DNA of 64,000 nt from Diplosphaera chodatii. Its lineage: Eukaryota > Chlorophyta > Trebouxiophyceae > Prasiolales > Stichococcaceae. Location: positions 1,612,001 through 1,676,000 of the forward strand of contig JAALGY010000030.1 of assembly GCA_032358165.1 (NCBI GenBank), in the 5' to 3' direction. The notes under the pieces were generated by a model. That model was not told the origin of the DNA. It did not search any database and saw only the letters and a program-made list of their open reading frames with translations. Each line of letters starts with the position of its first letter. The first letter of the stretch is position 1. Below are positions 25,300 through 35,349 of the stretch, piece after piece. Both the position numbers and the translations under genes were made by a program.

Positions 25300-26680
25300 A
25301 TCCAAGTGCAACTGCATGACTAGTGCAACACCAGCCTGAGACAGGCATGGTCCATGACCAATGCTGTTCTGCGGCGGCATCCTGTTGCTCATTTGGGGCT
25401 ACGATCCAGAACACCAATGGGCCGCTGACCGGACGCCTGTATCACAGGGTGCATGTGCGGGAGTTTGCCCCGGCAGCAGTGATCACCTGTGTGCAGGCAT
25501 GTCCTGATCTGAGCATCTGGCGGGTGGGCGGTTTCTGAACCCAAGGCGGGGCCACTCGTGGCCAGGCACCGTTTGAATGCGCTGATCCAGCGCACTCAGT
25601 TGTGCCTCTGCTGCCCACCCGCAGAAGCATTGGACCTGCCTTCGATGCTGGTGGCTGCAGCTGGTCTGTGGGAATCACGCGGCGTAATCGTGCTGCCATG
25701 CCCTGGCAAAGTCCTGCCTCCCACACAGCACCGCCACCGCCACCGCAGCAGGAGCTCAACGTGACAGCGAGACTCGTGCTGGCCTGAGCGTTGCTTGCAA
25801 GTTTACGGACGATGGGGAGGTGTGGTGGTGCCCATCAGGACGACTCTCGAGGGCCTGCGCAGTAGCTGACCCCGGCAGCACTTACAGCGTCGGTCAGGTG
25901 CAGCAGCTGGGGCCGTGTGCAAGAATGACGGCTGCAGCTTTGACAGAACCGACTTAATCGCTCGCAAGTTCTGTTCCAGGGGTCGTTGCTGAATACCTGC
26001 CTCCTTACGGCAAATCTACGGCAAGCCGCCCCGTAGCGACGCACAACGACGACGTTTGGCGACGGCCAGCAGCGAATCGCTGCAAGGCGATGCATCGCAG
26101 GAGCGCCCCCATCAGCAGGTTCATACCGTGCCGTTGTGCCATCCCAGCGTTGCCCGCCTCTTCGCTCGCCTGTTTGTAGCACAACTCCTGCCGCGGCGGC
26201 TGTCAATGGGGCCGCCATTGCGTCCGCAACCCCTGGCGACAGGCCGGACACAGGTGGGAACATCGGCATATGTGGACTTCGCAAGTGAGGGCTGGAGCCA
26301 TGCAATCTCCGACGTCGACAGTGCAACTACGATCAAGGCAATGCAGGTGCATCATGCATCAGCCAGACATGTGCTATATTTAGTACTTGAATACCGCCGA
26401 CTTTGCGGGTCCCACCTTGTCCAGCAGTCGACATGGGGCGTCCGCCCGGTCCGCTGCGCACATGCCACTGCTGCGCCGCCAAGCAGCCATCGGCCCATGC
26501 AGACAGACTGGGTGCTGTATGAAGAGTTCGACATGTGCGTGGTGGTGGAAAACCCTAAAACCGCCAGTATTTGAGAAAGTGGTTTGTCGTTATTATATCA
26601 TAGCATTTCACAAAACTGGTAAGTTTCACGGCTGCGGTAGAGATACGCGGCCGGAAAGAGGAAGGTGGGTGGCAGCTCCC
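25300..26680. other. Mostly unassigned stretch upstream of tRNA
   Basis: Open frames exist on both strands but none shows a family motif or a consistent exon chain. It may contain 5' exons of the minus-strand gene ending at 23310, or its promoter. Confidence 0.3.
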
Positions 26681-26685
26681 GCTTT

Positions 26686-26693
26686 AAACCCTA
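26686..26693 (+). promoter_or_regulatory. telo-box-like AAACCCTA next to tRNA
   Basis: The octamer AAACCCTA (plant telo box, equal to the plant telomere repeat unit) touches the first base of the tRNA gene. Telo boxes occur in promoters of plant translation genes; a role here is inference. Confidence 0.4.
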
Positions 26694-26789
26694 GGACTGT
26701 GTTCTAATGGTCAAGATCACTGCCTTCCAATTAGCTTCCACTAGGATTGGAGCCAGCAGTACATCCGGGTTCGATTCCCGGCAGTCCTA
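26693..26789 (+). tRNA. trnG-UCC: tRNA-Gly(UCC) with a 25-base intron
   Basis: A 7-bp acceptor stem AGGACTG/CAGTCCT closes perfectly (26693-26699 with 26782-26788). The T arm CCGGGTTCGATTCCCGG is canonical and holds the B box. The anticodon stem ACTGC (26719-26723) pairs with GCAGT (26756-26760); the loop is CTTCCA plus A, giving anticodon TCC at 26726-26728. Between loop positions 37 and 38 lies an insert of 25 bases (26730-26754), the standard place for nuclear tRNA introns. Inside it, ATTGGA can pair with TCCAAT of the anticodon loop, the usual precursor fold for the splicing endonuclease. The D stem is weak (3 bp). No CCA is encoded, as expected for a nuclear tRNA. Confidence 0.92.
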
Positions 26790-26792
26790 AAC

Positions 26793-26796
26793 TTTT
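26793..26796 (+). terminator. Pol III terminator TTTT
   Basis: A run of four T follows the discriminator base of tRNA-Gly by three bases, the usual RNA polymerase III stop. Confidence 0.7.
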
Positions 26797-27159
26797 ATTT
26801 GCAACTGTACGCTCCGATGTCCGCCCTAAACACCGTGCAGCCCACTTTTCTCTCATACCTACGCCCAACAACCACCAACGCCAGCTTGGTGCCGGCGACG
26901 TCTCCTTGGGCACCTCTGCTCTCGCCCTGCAGCGTGCAAAAGGATCTGGGCTGACGTCAGCATGACGTTGGGAATGCCAGCAATCTACCAGCTCACGGGC
27001 GCCAGCAGCACGCACCACGCGTTAAAGATCCCTACCGTAAACTGCATCTGAAGCTTGGTGCAGTAGTCTCCGTGGCACGCTGTGGCACAGATTTGTTGTA
27101 AAACCACACAGTGTCATCGTCAGCAAAGTTTGGGGCAGTTCTTCGGCGCGTGGCAGCAC

Positions 27160-29330
27160 GCAGACTGTGCAGGTCAGCTGCAACAGGCATTCCTGCATCT
27201 ACGCAAACGGCATTGCCTTCAATGTCATCCGCAGCCCATACATGCACAATGTGATTGCGGCAATTGCGGAGCATGGTCCTAGCTATGCGCCGCCAAGTGA
27301 TTTGCCACTGCCTCGATGGGACAGCGCCATTCATGTTGTCAGGTTGCAACGCCCTGCGGACCATGATGTCGGACACGGTCAAGGAGATCCAGCGACCTGG
27401 CCCGCAATGGCTGTACCACATCGTGTCAGATGGCTGGGAGGACGTCAGCCATGACGGCCGCTGATCGACATCTCGAAGGTGTGCTGACTTGCAGTCCTGT
27501 GATGTCTGCCTTCTCTGCAGTCTGCGGAAGTGGACTGCCCGGATGTACAGGTATTTCACAAGTTATTGCAGGTCACAGTAAAGGGCGTTGCTGTGAACAC
27601 CAGCCCGGTCATCCGAAGACAGCGGTGCACATTGCTGATGTGAGGGCTACAACCCCGCTCCTGGTGCCCGCTTGCTGACATGGCTGGAGGCCTGCTGTAT
27701 GTCGCTCGTCCCCTGAGTCACATCTGCTTCTGTGCTGTGCCGCACAAAGGTTTCGGCTTTGCTGGCTGCTGATCAAGAGTACTCCACAATGCATCCAACT
27801 GCAAGGCGGCTGGCGCCATCGTAATGGGCTGGTGAGTTGCGCCTCTGCATGCAGGCTGCTGCCTGCTGGTTGATGCACTGTGGAGCACTCTATGCATGTC
27901 AATTTGCTGCGTGACTGCACCGGGTTGGCTTCTCAAGCTGTGGCGCCTCATGTACAGTTGTCCACACATCACCTGGCAGCCGTGTGTGGCGCACGTCGTG
28001 GACCTGTTCTTGGAGGACGTGGGCAAGCTGCCCTGGGCGAAAGACATCGTGTCTCAGGCTCCAAATTGCAGCTCATCTCACCAGGTGAGCAGCCCTACTG
28101 ATACACAGCCAGGCCAGCAGCAACGTACTATTGCCGGGACAACTGCAGGACAATATGATTTCCGTTCTCTGAATACAGGCTATAGCTGCTGCAGGTGACA
28201 CACGGTTCGGCACAAATTTTCTGGCGCTGCAGCGGCTGCTCGAGCCAAAGGTACAGGCAGCCCTGCAGGCCATGGTGGTGGTGGACGGCGGCGCCTGGGA
28301 TGCCTGGGGCAGACGCCAGAGCTCGAAGGTGAGCTTGGTCAAGTTCATGACGTGACACCCTTCGTCTGGCTGCTCACAAGCAGATTTCCGATGCCACTGC
28401 CGCTTTACATCATATTTGCCACACCTGCAACATATGCAGAGCCTGGTGGAGCTGGTTGCGAGCGTCATGAACCTGCTGCGCATGGTAGACACCGAGCAGG
28501 CATGGGCAAGCTATACCATGGCGCCTTCAAGGCCTCGGTGAGTCGAGGCTGTGCGCACGCACCGACCACAGCCAGCATGACATGGTGCACACCCGATGCT
28601 GATCATCAGTCGCACTGGCCTGCCATGCCACTGTCATTGCTGAACACACTGACGCTGCCTTTTGCAGGAGGTCATCAAGGGGCTGCCGCAGGACGCAGCC
28701 AGGACGAAGGAGGTTGACGACACATGGATGAAGCGATGGGAGATGATGCACACGCCCTTCATGGGGGCGGCGTACGGCCTCCGAGACCCTGAGCACTGGG
28801 ATCACAACATGGGCGAGAACCCCAAGGTGAGAAGCGGTCAGCCTGCAGGCAGCTGAGCTAGACCTGTCGATCGTAGCAGCCGTTACGTCTGATGGTTTTG
28901 CTGTGTAATGTCCATGTCGCGGCTTGTGGCAGCAGCTTGTGGCAGACTTTGTACCCTTGCTGCAGGCTGAGTCTCAAGTTGTTCTTCCGCACAGGTGATA
29001 TGGAGGGGATCCTCACGGTGGCAGAGCGCTTGCTATCAGAAGACAAAGCAGTGGGAGCGATGGTCCAGCTCAGGAACTGCCGCAGCAAGGAGGGGTGGTA
29101 TGGGCACAAGGTCGTGCAAGACGCAGCCAAAGGCATGGCAGGTATTGAATGGCGGCAGGACTATGGTGCTGGCAGCCCTGCGCTGAAGCAGCTGGCGATG
29201 AAGTTGCTCAGCCAGCCTGGCTCTGCATATGCAAGCGAGAGGAATTAAAGCCAATACAGCTTCATTCACACACGGCTGCACGACCGCCTCAGCTCACATG
29301 TGCACATTACAGCGTTAGGCTGCAGCCTGC
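27160..29330 (+). pseudogene. Degenerate hAT-family transposase
   Basis: Pieces in the right order for a plant/algal hAT transposase are spread over 2.1 kb: CIYANGIAFNVIRSPYMHNV (about 27194-27255), IVSDGWEDVSHDGR followed by a stop (27420-27465), VLHNASNCKAAGAIVMGW (27779-27831), ITWQPCVAHVVDLFLEDVGK (27967-28027), TRFGTNFLALQRLLEPK (28200-28250), ELVASVMNLLRMVDTEQ (28448-28498), and the C-terminal dimerisation part GSPALKQLAMKLLSQPGSAY then ERN-stop-SQYSFIHTRLHDRL (29165-29290). The last block has TAA at 29246-29248 where the family has the tryptophan of ERNWS. A one-base shift is needed after 28498 to continue into GMGKLYHGAFKAS. Some gaps could be introns, but the two stops and the shift argue for a dead element. 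I could not find terminal inverted repeats or target-site duplications. Confidence 0.8.
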
Positions 29331-29860
29331 ACCTTATGAAGAAATCTTTGAAGCCTCCTGTAGAACAAAGCGACGTCTCTGCGATGCTCAGTGGTTGCGG
29401 CACGCGTGCGTGGCTGCATGTGCGGGCCAGGCTCGTGCACAGTATCTGAAACCTCTACGGCGACGAGATTGCCCCGACAAGCTCACTACTCTCTCTCATT
29501 TGTCGCATGTACGGTCGTGAGCATCAAACAAGGTTGCAAACGGCTTTGTCAGAGCTTTCATATAGCTAGATTAGCTGGACTGCTTTGAAAGCTTGATCGT
29601 GTGTGGTGTTGCGTACTGTGTGCTATAAGGTCCACGATTGCCGCAAATGCCTGTCATTATTGCCAACATCGATCAATATAAAACTCACAGAGTCACTGCG
29701 CTGCCAGGAACCCCACAGAGGTTTTATATGCCTCGCACGGCGATTCCTGCACTTCCTGTGTTTATGTCGCCAGGTGTAGCGAACGCAACCAGCCAGAGGT
29801 GCTTATGTCTGACCCAGGTCTGACCAGGGCGGTTGCAACGCGCTTCGCTTCTTCAGGCGC
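29331..29860. other. No gene seen
   Basis: AT-richer, no supported exon. It lies between the hAT remnant and the minus-strand ORF. Confidence 0.4.
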
Positions 29861-30817
29861 TCACTCCTCGTCCCCAAAGTCCAGGCTGCAGAGCTCCTCG
29901 TCGCAGGTGGCGTCCATCCCCTCGCCGGTGTCGCTCTGCTGGCCGTCGTCCCCGCTGCTGGCCCCACTGCCATTGCCAGCAGCTGCGCCCGCGCCGTCGC
30001 CAGCACCGCCGGCGGCTGCGCCCAGCTGTGCGTCGGACGGCGCAGCCGGCTCCGGCTGGGTCGGCGGCCCGGCCGTGCGGTGTGCGCCGCTGCGGCTGTC
30101 ATCTGTGAGAACCTTGCCGTCGCCGCTGCCGCCGCCTCCGCCGCTGTCGGTTGCTGCAGCAGCGACAACAAGCAGGCTGAGTGCCGCTGTGCGCGGCCCC
30201 CGGCTGCTTCGCAGGCTGCCGCCAGCCGTCATGCACCCCACCCGCCTTGCCAGTAGGGCGCCACATGATGTGTTGGCACGGGCAGCCGGCGCTGGATCGA
30301 GGGCTGCTAGGGCACTGGCTGTCGCTGTTGGCCTTCTGGCTGCGCCCGCACCCACAGATCTTCCTGGCGCAACTGCTGCTATTGCGATGCGCCCTGGTAA
30401 CGGCGACCTCGTGTCCAGCGGGCGGTGGAGGCGCCTCGCCGCCAGATACGGTTGCTGGTTGGCACCCTGATCGCCATGCTTTGCTGCATGAGAGACGGCT
30501 GCTGTTGCGCTGGCTGCTTTTGCTGTAGTCATGCGGCGGCGCATGCGCACGGCTGGCTGGCTGGTGCTGCTCGTGAACGGAGTCAACCTGCGTGCAGCAT
30601 CATCAGAAGACGTGACACCCGACAGTACAGTTCTATGCCTGTTTGCTCCATCGCGGTCGTCACAGCATGCAGGCCACGCGGCATGCACAACCTGCCACAG
30701 CAACACGCCACACATGTCATGATTGTCGATGGTCCGTGCGGCACACCTGCGCATTGCAGCTGCGTATGAGCTACATCCGATCTCAGCGGAAGGGGTTGCT
30801 CCGACGCCGTGCTGCAT
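29861..30817 (-). CDS. Unassigned single-exon ORF, acidic C-terminus
   Basis: An uninterrupted frame of 318 codons with an ATG start at 30817. The middle is rich in Ala, Arg and Gly with a short hydrophobic run TAALSLLVVAAAATDS, and the end is strongly acidic (DATCDEELCSLDFGDEE). I recognise no domain. The GC-rich, low-complexity C-terminal half and the well-formed acidic end make a real exon likely; the first 120 codons are less protein-like and the true start may be further in (for example the ATG before TTAKAASATAAVSHAA). Confidence 0.4.
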   Translation of the reverse strand: MQHGVGATPSAEIGCSSYAAAMRRCAARTIDNHDMCGVLLWQVVHAAWPACCDDRDGANRHRTVLSGVTSSDDAARRLTPFTSSTSQPAVRMRRRMTTAKAASATAAVSHAAKHGDQGANQQPYLAARRLHRPLDTRSPLPGRIAIAAVAPGRSVGAGAARRPTATASALAALDPAPAARANTSCGALLARRVGCMTAGGSLRSSRGPRTAALSLLVVAAAATDSGGGGGSGDGKVLTDDSRSGAHRTAGPPTQPEPAAPSDAQLGAAAGGAGDGAGAAAGNGSGASSGDDGQQSDTGEGMDATCDEELCSLDFGDEE

Positions 30818-31200
30818 GGCTGCAGACTGAGCTGCAGAGCCAGGATGTAGCTATCAAGTTATGATCAGGTTGTACCACACCCGCAGCAGAGCCTGCAACG
30901 GTTCGGGCAGGCAGCGTCCTCACATCTGCTAGCGCTTCTTTGCCAGTCGTTTGAGATGGCCGTCCTGAGAGATGCTCTGATGACACAACTGGTCAGTGGG
31001 TAGGCAGCAGGAAGCAGCTGCCATCGGCATGTCCCATGCTTATGAAATCTGTTCCCAGTAGGTGCAGCCTGTCGGAGCCTCTGAATTGGTCTTCACTGGC
31101 GCTCACACGACGTTCAGTGGTGTAAATCATTGCCACGCGCTGACCAGCTTCCGTCCAGGAAGTGCATGTCGATGGTGCAGCTGCACCCACAGCCACCAGC

Positions 31201-33680
31201 ATGTCGGAGACTGGAATGCACTTGTAAGCGGCCCTGCCGGCATACAGGCGAGCATCTGCTCTCAGCGCGAATATGCTTCAAGCATCTCACCTGTGCTGTT
31301 TGATGCGGGTCATCTACCTTTGATAATGTGCTAGGTCGGTGCATGCTCAAGTAGCCCTGATCTTCATCCATGTCATCAGCACACCAGCAGCCGTTGCGCA
31401 AACCCGCAGGCAAGTATTACGGCATGCATCGGATTGCCACCGAGAGCGCCTCTAAAAGCGTGACGCAGTAAGCTGTCTGCCCACAGCGTGCATGCGTGCG
31501 TCTTGTCAACGGGAACGCTGCATTCTGCATGGCGCTAAACCCCGAATGCCCGCATGCCCGCTGGAGATGCGCTGAGCTGCTTGTGTGCTCCCGCCCTGCA
31601 GCGCCACATCGGCGACAACTATTAGTGCGTCCTCTCAGCAGCACCTGGGCGCGCCAGCCGTGTGTTGCAACACGCCTGCATGGCTCAGACGCCAGCCCCA
31701 CTGATGCAACTCTGCATGTGCATTTGCGCATGGTTTGTGCCGTGCAACTTACTCAGGTCCGTGATGCACCGTGCAGCTATGCTCTGGAGGACTACCTGGT
31801 GGAACGCCGTGCAAAGGGCGCCAAGTGGACCTGGTCATCTCTCTGCAATCCGGCATCGTCATGGGCGTCTCGACTGGTATGTGCAATCTGTCAACCACCC
31901 CGAGCATCCGTTAAGCAAATCACGCTGTCATCAACGGTGTCTGGCCTCCCGTTGCTCGGGCTGGCAGCAGGCTGTCCACATTGAGGACCTGGCCCGGCCG
32001 TTCAAGATGCAGGGACTGTTGCTGGCCACCTTGAAAGCCGTTTTGGGTCGTCAGCAGGCTGCTGCATGCACCTGTCACAGCATCCAGCAGGCTTGCTGCT
32101 GCTGGAAGCGCCTGCAGCACGGGGTTATGTGGCGGGTGCGTGCAGGATCCAGCATGACTCTGGTCGTGGACATCGGGTTTCATGGCACCCTGTGCAAGGA
32201 GCTGGGCCTGCAATTCCAGCGAGTGTCTGCATCAGTTGTCCACCTGCAGCTGTATGGTGTCACATGCACTCGTTGCCGGCTCCCATTGCTGCCGACACTT
32301 CTGATCCCAGTTTGCCGGCACGACCCTGGCGGGCAGCGCTGTGCGCAGCTTGCCTCTGTACAAACGTGTGCGTGGCATAAGTGTACACGTATGATCGGCT
32401 ATGTGCTGTAGGTATCCGGGACAGAGACGTCCTACAGCCAACTGGTTGACTGGTGGACCACACTCTGCTCATGGAGTCTGCCATCCACACCGCTACAACA
32501 CCCGAGGTGCAGAGCTGTTGCCTGCGGTGTAGGTGCTGCTTGCGTTGATGACGGACAGCGGATCCTATGAGTAAGTTGTGGCCAAGTTTGCCTGAGCAAC
32601 GCTTGTTGAGGCAGCATCTGATGAGGCAGCAATTTGAGGTCTTGCCTGCAGGCGGTCAATAACAGCTACAATGTGTCAAATGGTGCGCAAGATGGCATGC
32701 CAGATATTGTTGACCTAAGCACGCCAGCATATTTGGTGGTCAGTCGAGCGGCGACGTAGATAGATCACCAATATACGTCATCGTCGTGCAGGCGACATTT
32801 TCCGGTGGAGGGATGTAGGGTGTAGATGTGTGGCCTAAGATCGCAGACTGGTTCGGCCTCAAGAGCTGGGCTCCTGTTTCAGGTGTGCACCTACACACTA
32901 TGTGACAGTCGCCATGCACAGGAGCAGTTTGCCTGGTCCTCAGTTGGCAGTTGTTGTCTACAACTTCTTGCAAGCTCTGAGCTCTGAATGGGTGCTGACG
33001 GCTCTACAGGCAGGTGCCCCTAGACACGCTCATGATGACTGACTCCATGAAAAACACATGGTCAACTATCCAGGTCCGAGCAGCACACGGTTCAGTTCCG
33101 GGTTGGCGAACCTGCCAGCACCCAGCAACACTGCCTGCATGCTTGGCTGGGCTGCCTGCGCCAAGTAGGATACGTCAGCCAAAAGAGCCCAAAGCAGATA
33201 CATGAGTGCAGGAGATGCACAAGCTGCGTGAGCTCGGCATGGAAGATGTAGCTAACTGGGCGTTTGCTGATGCATGCTTCGGCATCGGATTCGACAACAT
33301 CAACATCGTAACCAAGCTGCGACAGGTGCCACGGCTTCGTACAGATCGCCACGTCACTTCCCTGTGCTGTGACGAACCTGTACGTAGCCGGGTTTCTTTG
33401 TGCGCAGTGCAGGGCACCAGCTTGTACTTCTGTGTTGTGCTATCTGCTGCCTGACACCTTTGCACAACACATCCTCCTGTTGCCATCCTTGACATCAGGT
33501 TCCTAATCTGCTTTCTGACTACAAGCTGCAATTGGCGGTATGGTGCTGGACAGCACGACCACGTGGCTGCAGCATCCGGACAGGCTGGCCGACGAGAACG
33601 ACATCAACCCCCGCTACACGCGCGCCTAAATGGGTGTACCAGTCGCTGCCGGAGGCGCAGCGGCAGAAGTACGAACCGTC
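31201..33680 (+). pseudogene. Broken copy of the PRISE reductase gene at 45.7-49.1 kb
   Basis: Exon-like blocks match the intact gene in order. The start near 31201 (atgtcggagactggaatgca) corresponds to the intact start at 45656 and keeps the ccggcatacag motif. Then comes a jump over exons 2-4, then KYYGMHRIATESA (near 31411), CGCCACATCGGCGACAACTA (31602, exon 6), YALEDYLVERRAKGAKW (31779), MTLVVDIGFHGTLCKELGLQ (32153), AVNNSYNVSNG (32650), WPKIADWFGLKSW (32832), VPLDTLMMTDSMKNTWSTIQ (33011), GMEDVANWAFADACFGIGFD (33236) and GGMVLDSTTTWLQHPDRLAD (33537). Disruptions: loss of exons 2-4, a one-base indel in the exon 7 equivalent (TWSSLCNPAS instead of THSTLRPGVI), a frame break in exon 9, a stop in exon 11 (gggatgtagg) and a stop in the last exon (TRA-stop near 33629). 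Confidence 0.85.
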
Positions 33681-33689
33681 CGGTAGCCA

Positions 33690-34240
33690 CATACTCATGC
33701 ATGGCCGGTTGCACAACACCGCAGCGGCTGGTCGTCCTACCAAAAGCTGCTGCTGCCAACTGTCTTCAGAAAGATATGGATATATATCGCGGCTGACCCT
33801 CATTCTGGACTGACATGCTATGCATCTGCATTGCTGAACGGCATCCACGTCAATGGTGTTCCTGTATATTGCTCCTTTGCAGGCACCGCCATTCTGTCAT
33901 GGTATCAGTGCTTCAGGAGTGCTCAGCCTGTGTCAGATATGTGTTTCGACCAGCCTGTGGAATGACATATGCTGAGTCTGTGCCACGTATACCTATATAC
34001 CATGCTGCATGGCGCAGGCACTCTACGTGTGGTGTCACATTTGGTATCATCATGCAGTTTAAACTCCCCAGCCAAACACTGTTCGGTACACCTTCTGTTG
34101 AAAAACATGGCATGCACAGTGACCTTCAGAAGGTCAACCCAAGCATCATCTGCATGCCTCTACTCAGCCAGTTCATGCCGTGCATTTCGACTGCCATGCG
34201 GCTTGCATTCTACAGACTGAGTGACCCGGTGCTGCACCGC
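33690..34240. other. No gene seen
   Basis: No supported exon on either strand between the PRISE pseudogene and the sigma-like gene, which end facing each other. Confidence 0.4.
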
Positions 34241-34243
34241 CGC

Positions 34244-34248
34244 TTACA
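34244..34248 (-). terminator. TGTAA poly(A) signal candidate
   Basis: TGTAA on the minus strand, about 50 bases past the stop of the sigma-like gene; TGTAA is the usual polyadenylation signal of chlorophyte algae. Confidence 0.45.
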
Positions 34249-34299
34249 TATATAACCAGACAGGCAACCCGCAGCTCACTGAGTGTCTTGATCCAGCGA

Positions 34300-35180
34300 C
34301 TATGCATTACCCTGCTGCACACTCTCCAGGGACTTCAGCAGCTGTAGGAAAGCGTAGGCCTCGTGCTTACGCACGTCTTCGGCCTTGATGCCGCACATCT
34401 CCCCGACCTGACTCCGTCAAGACCGCAGGTTTGTCAGCAGCCGCATGTCCATCAACCTGTTTCAGCCCTGGTAGATAACAGCTGACAGGCTGGTTTGTCG
34501 TCATTCACCGCTACTACTTTCTTGCACATGCCTCGTTTCGGGTGAGGGGACGGCCCAAAGCAGCGTGTTCGCCATAACGGTAGCGCAGAAGGTCGTGACA
34601 TTGCGGATCCGTCACGTCCTTCAGCGCCAGAAGTATGTGCTCCCTGTGCGGATTAAACACACGACATGTGGTCGGCAGTATGATATGCTCATGCTGCAGT
34701 AAGAACAAGCACTGCACTGCCACAAACCGGCACACAGTGCTGCAGCAGCAAGCCACGCCCCAAGTATGTATACGCAAGCACGTATGCGCACCGCGGGACG
34801 GATGCACCGAGCGAACGGTCTATAACAGTGGCCAGGCTGTCTATCAACACTTGATCAGTATCGTCATCGCTGCCCAGCTGATCCACTGGCGTGTCAGAGC
34901 TCCTGGCCTCGCTTGATGCGCAAACCATCTGGGCAACCCTTGTCACCGGCACGTTCAGTGCCTTTGCTGCAGGAAGACGCAGATGTTCGGCTTAGCACAC
35001 AGCTCCGAGACAGCATGCGCTCTCAGGGTTGCGCCTTCAGCTGACAAGCGGCTGACACGGGAACTCACCGACTTGGGCATATGTTACCGGCACAACATCA
35101 CGGTCGGACAGCATGTTCATGTCCCTGGCCACCTTGTTGTACAGTCGCAGCTCGGACACATGTGCTGGCAGCAGTGCAAC
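34300..35180 (-). CDS. Sigma-70 factor, regions 3-4 only (no 5' part found)
   Basis: Four exons keep phase: 35069-35180, 34792-34966, 34532-34643, 34300-34407. They read VALLPAHVSELRLYNKVARD, matching the end of region 2/start of region 3 (LPxHxSE), then VVPVTYAQV-AKALNVPVTRVAQ (region 3 helix-turn-helix), SSDTPVDQLGSDDDTDQVL (the SLDTP element), HILLALKDVTDPQCHDLLRY RYG (region 4.1) and NE-VGEMCGIKAEDVRKHEAY (region 4.2). This is the nuclear-coded plastid sigma pattern, which guides the bacterial-type plastid RNA polymerase. Region 2, with the -10 recognition and core-binding helices, was not found: the riboflavin kinase gene ends just upstream in the same direction. The third intron uses a GC donor (GAG|GCATGT). 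So this may be a truncated remnant, or part of a longer gene whose 5' exons I missed. Confidence 0.6.
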
Positions 35181-35349
35181 CTGCAATTGCAACAGTGCAG
35201 CATCATGCGGGCAGACATAACATCAACTTTGCACCTTGCGTGGCTAAGATCCTGTGGTGGCCACGCACAGTGGACATCAGGTGTATACATCTGCCAAGGC
35301 AGGCCATGGAGAAACTGAATGGTGTCTGTTGCCTGTTGGGAAGCCGACT

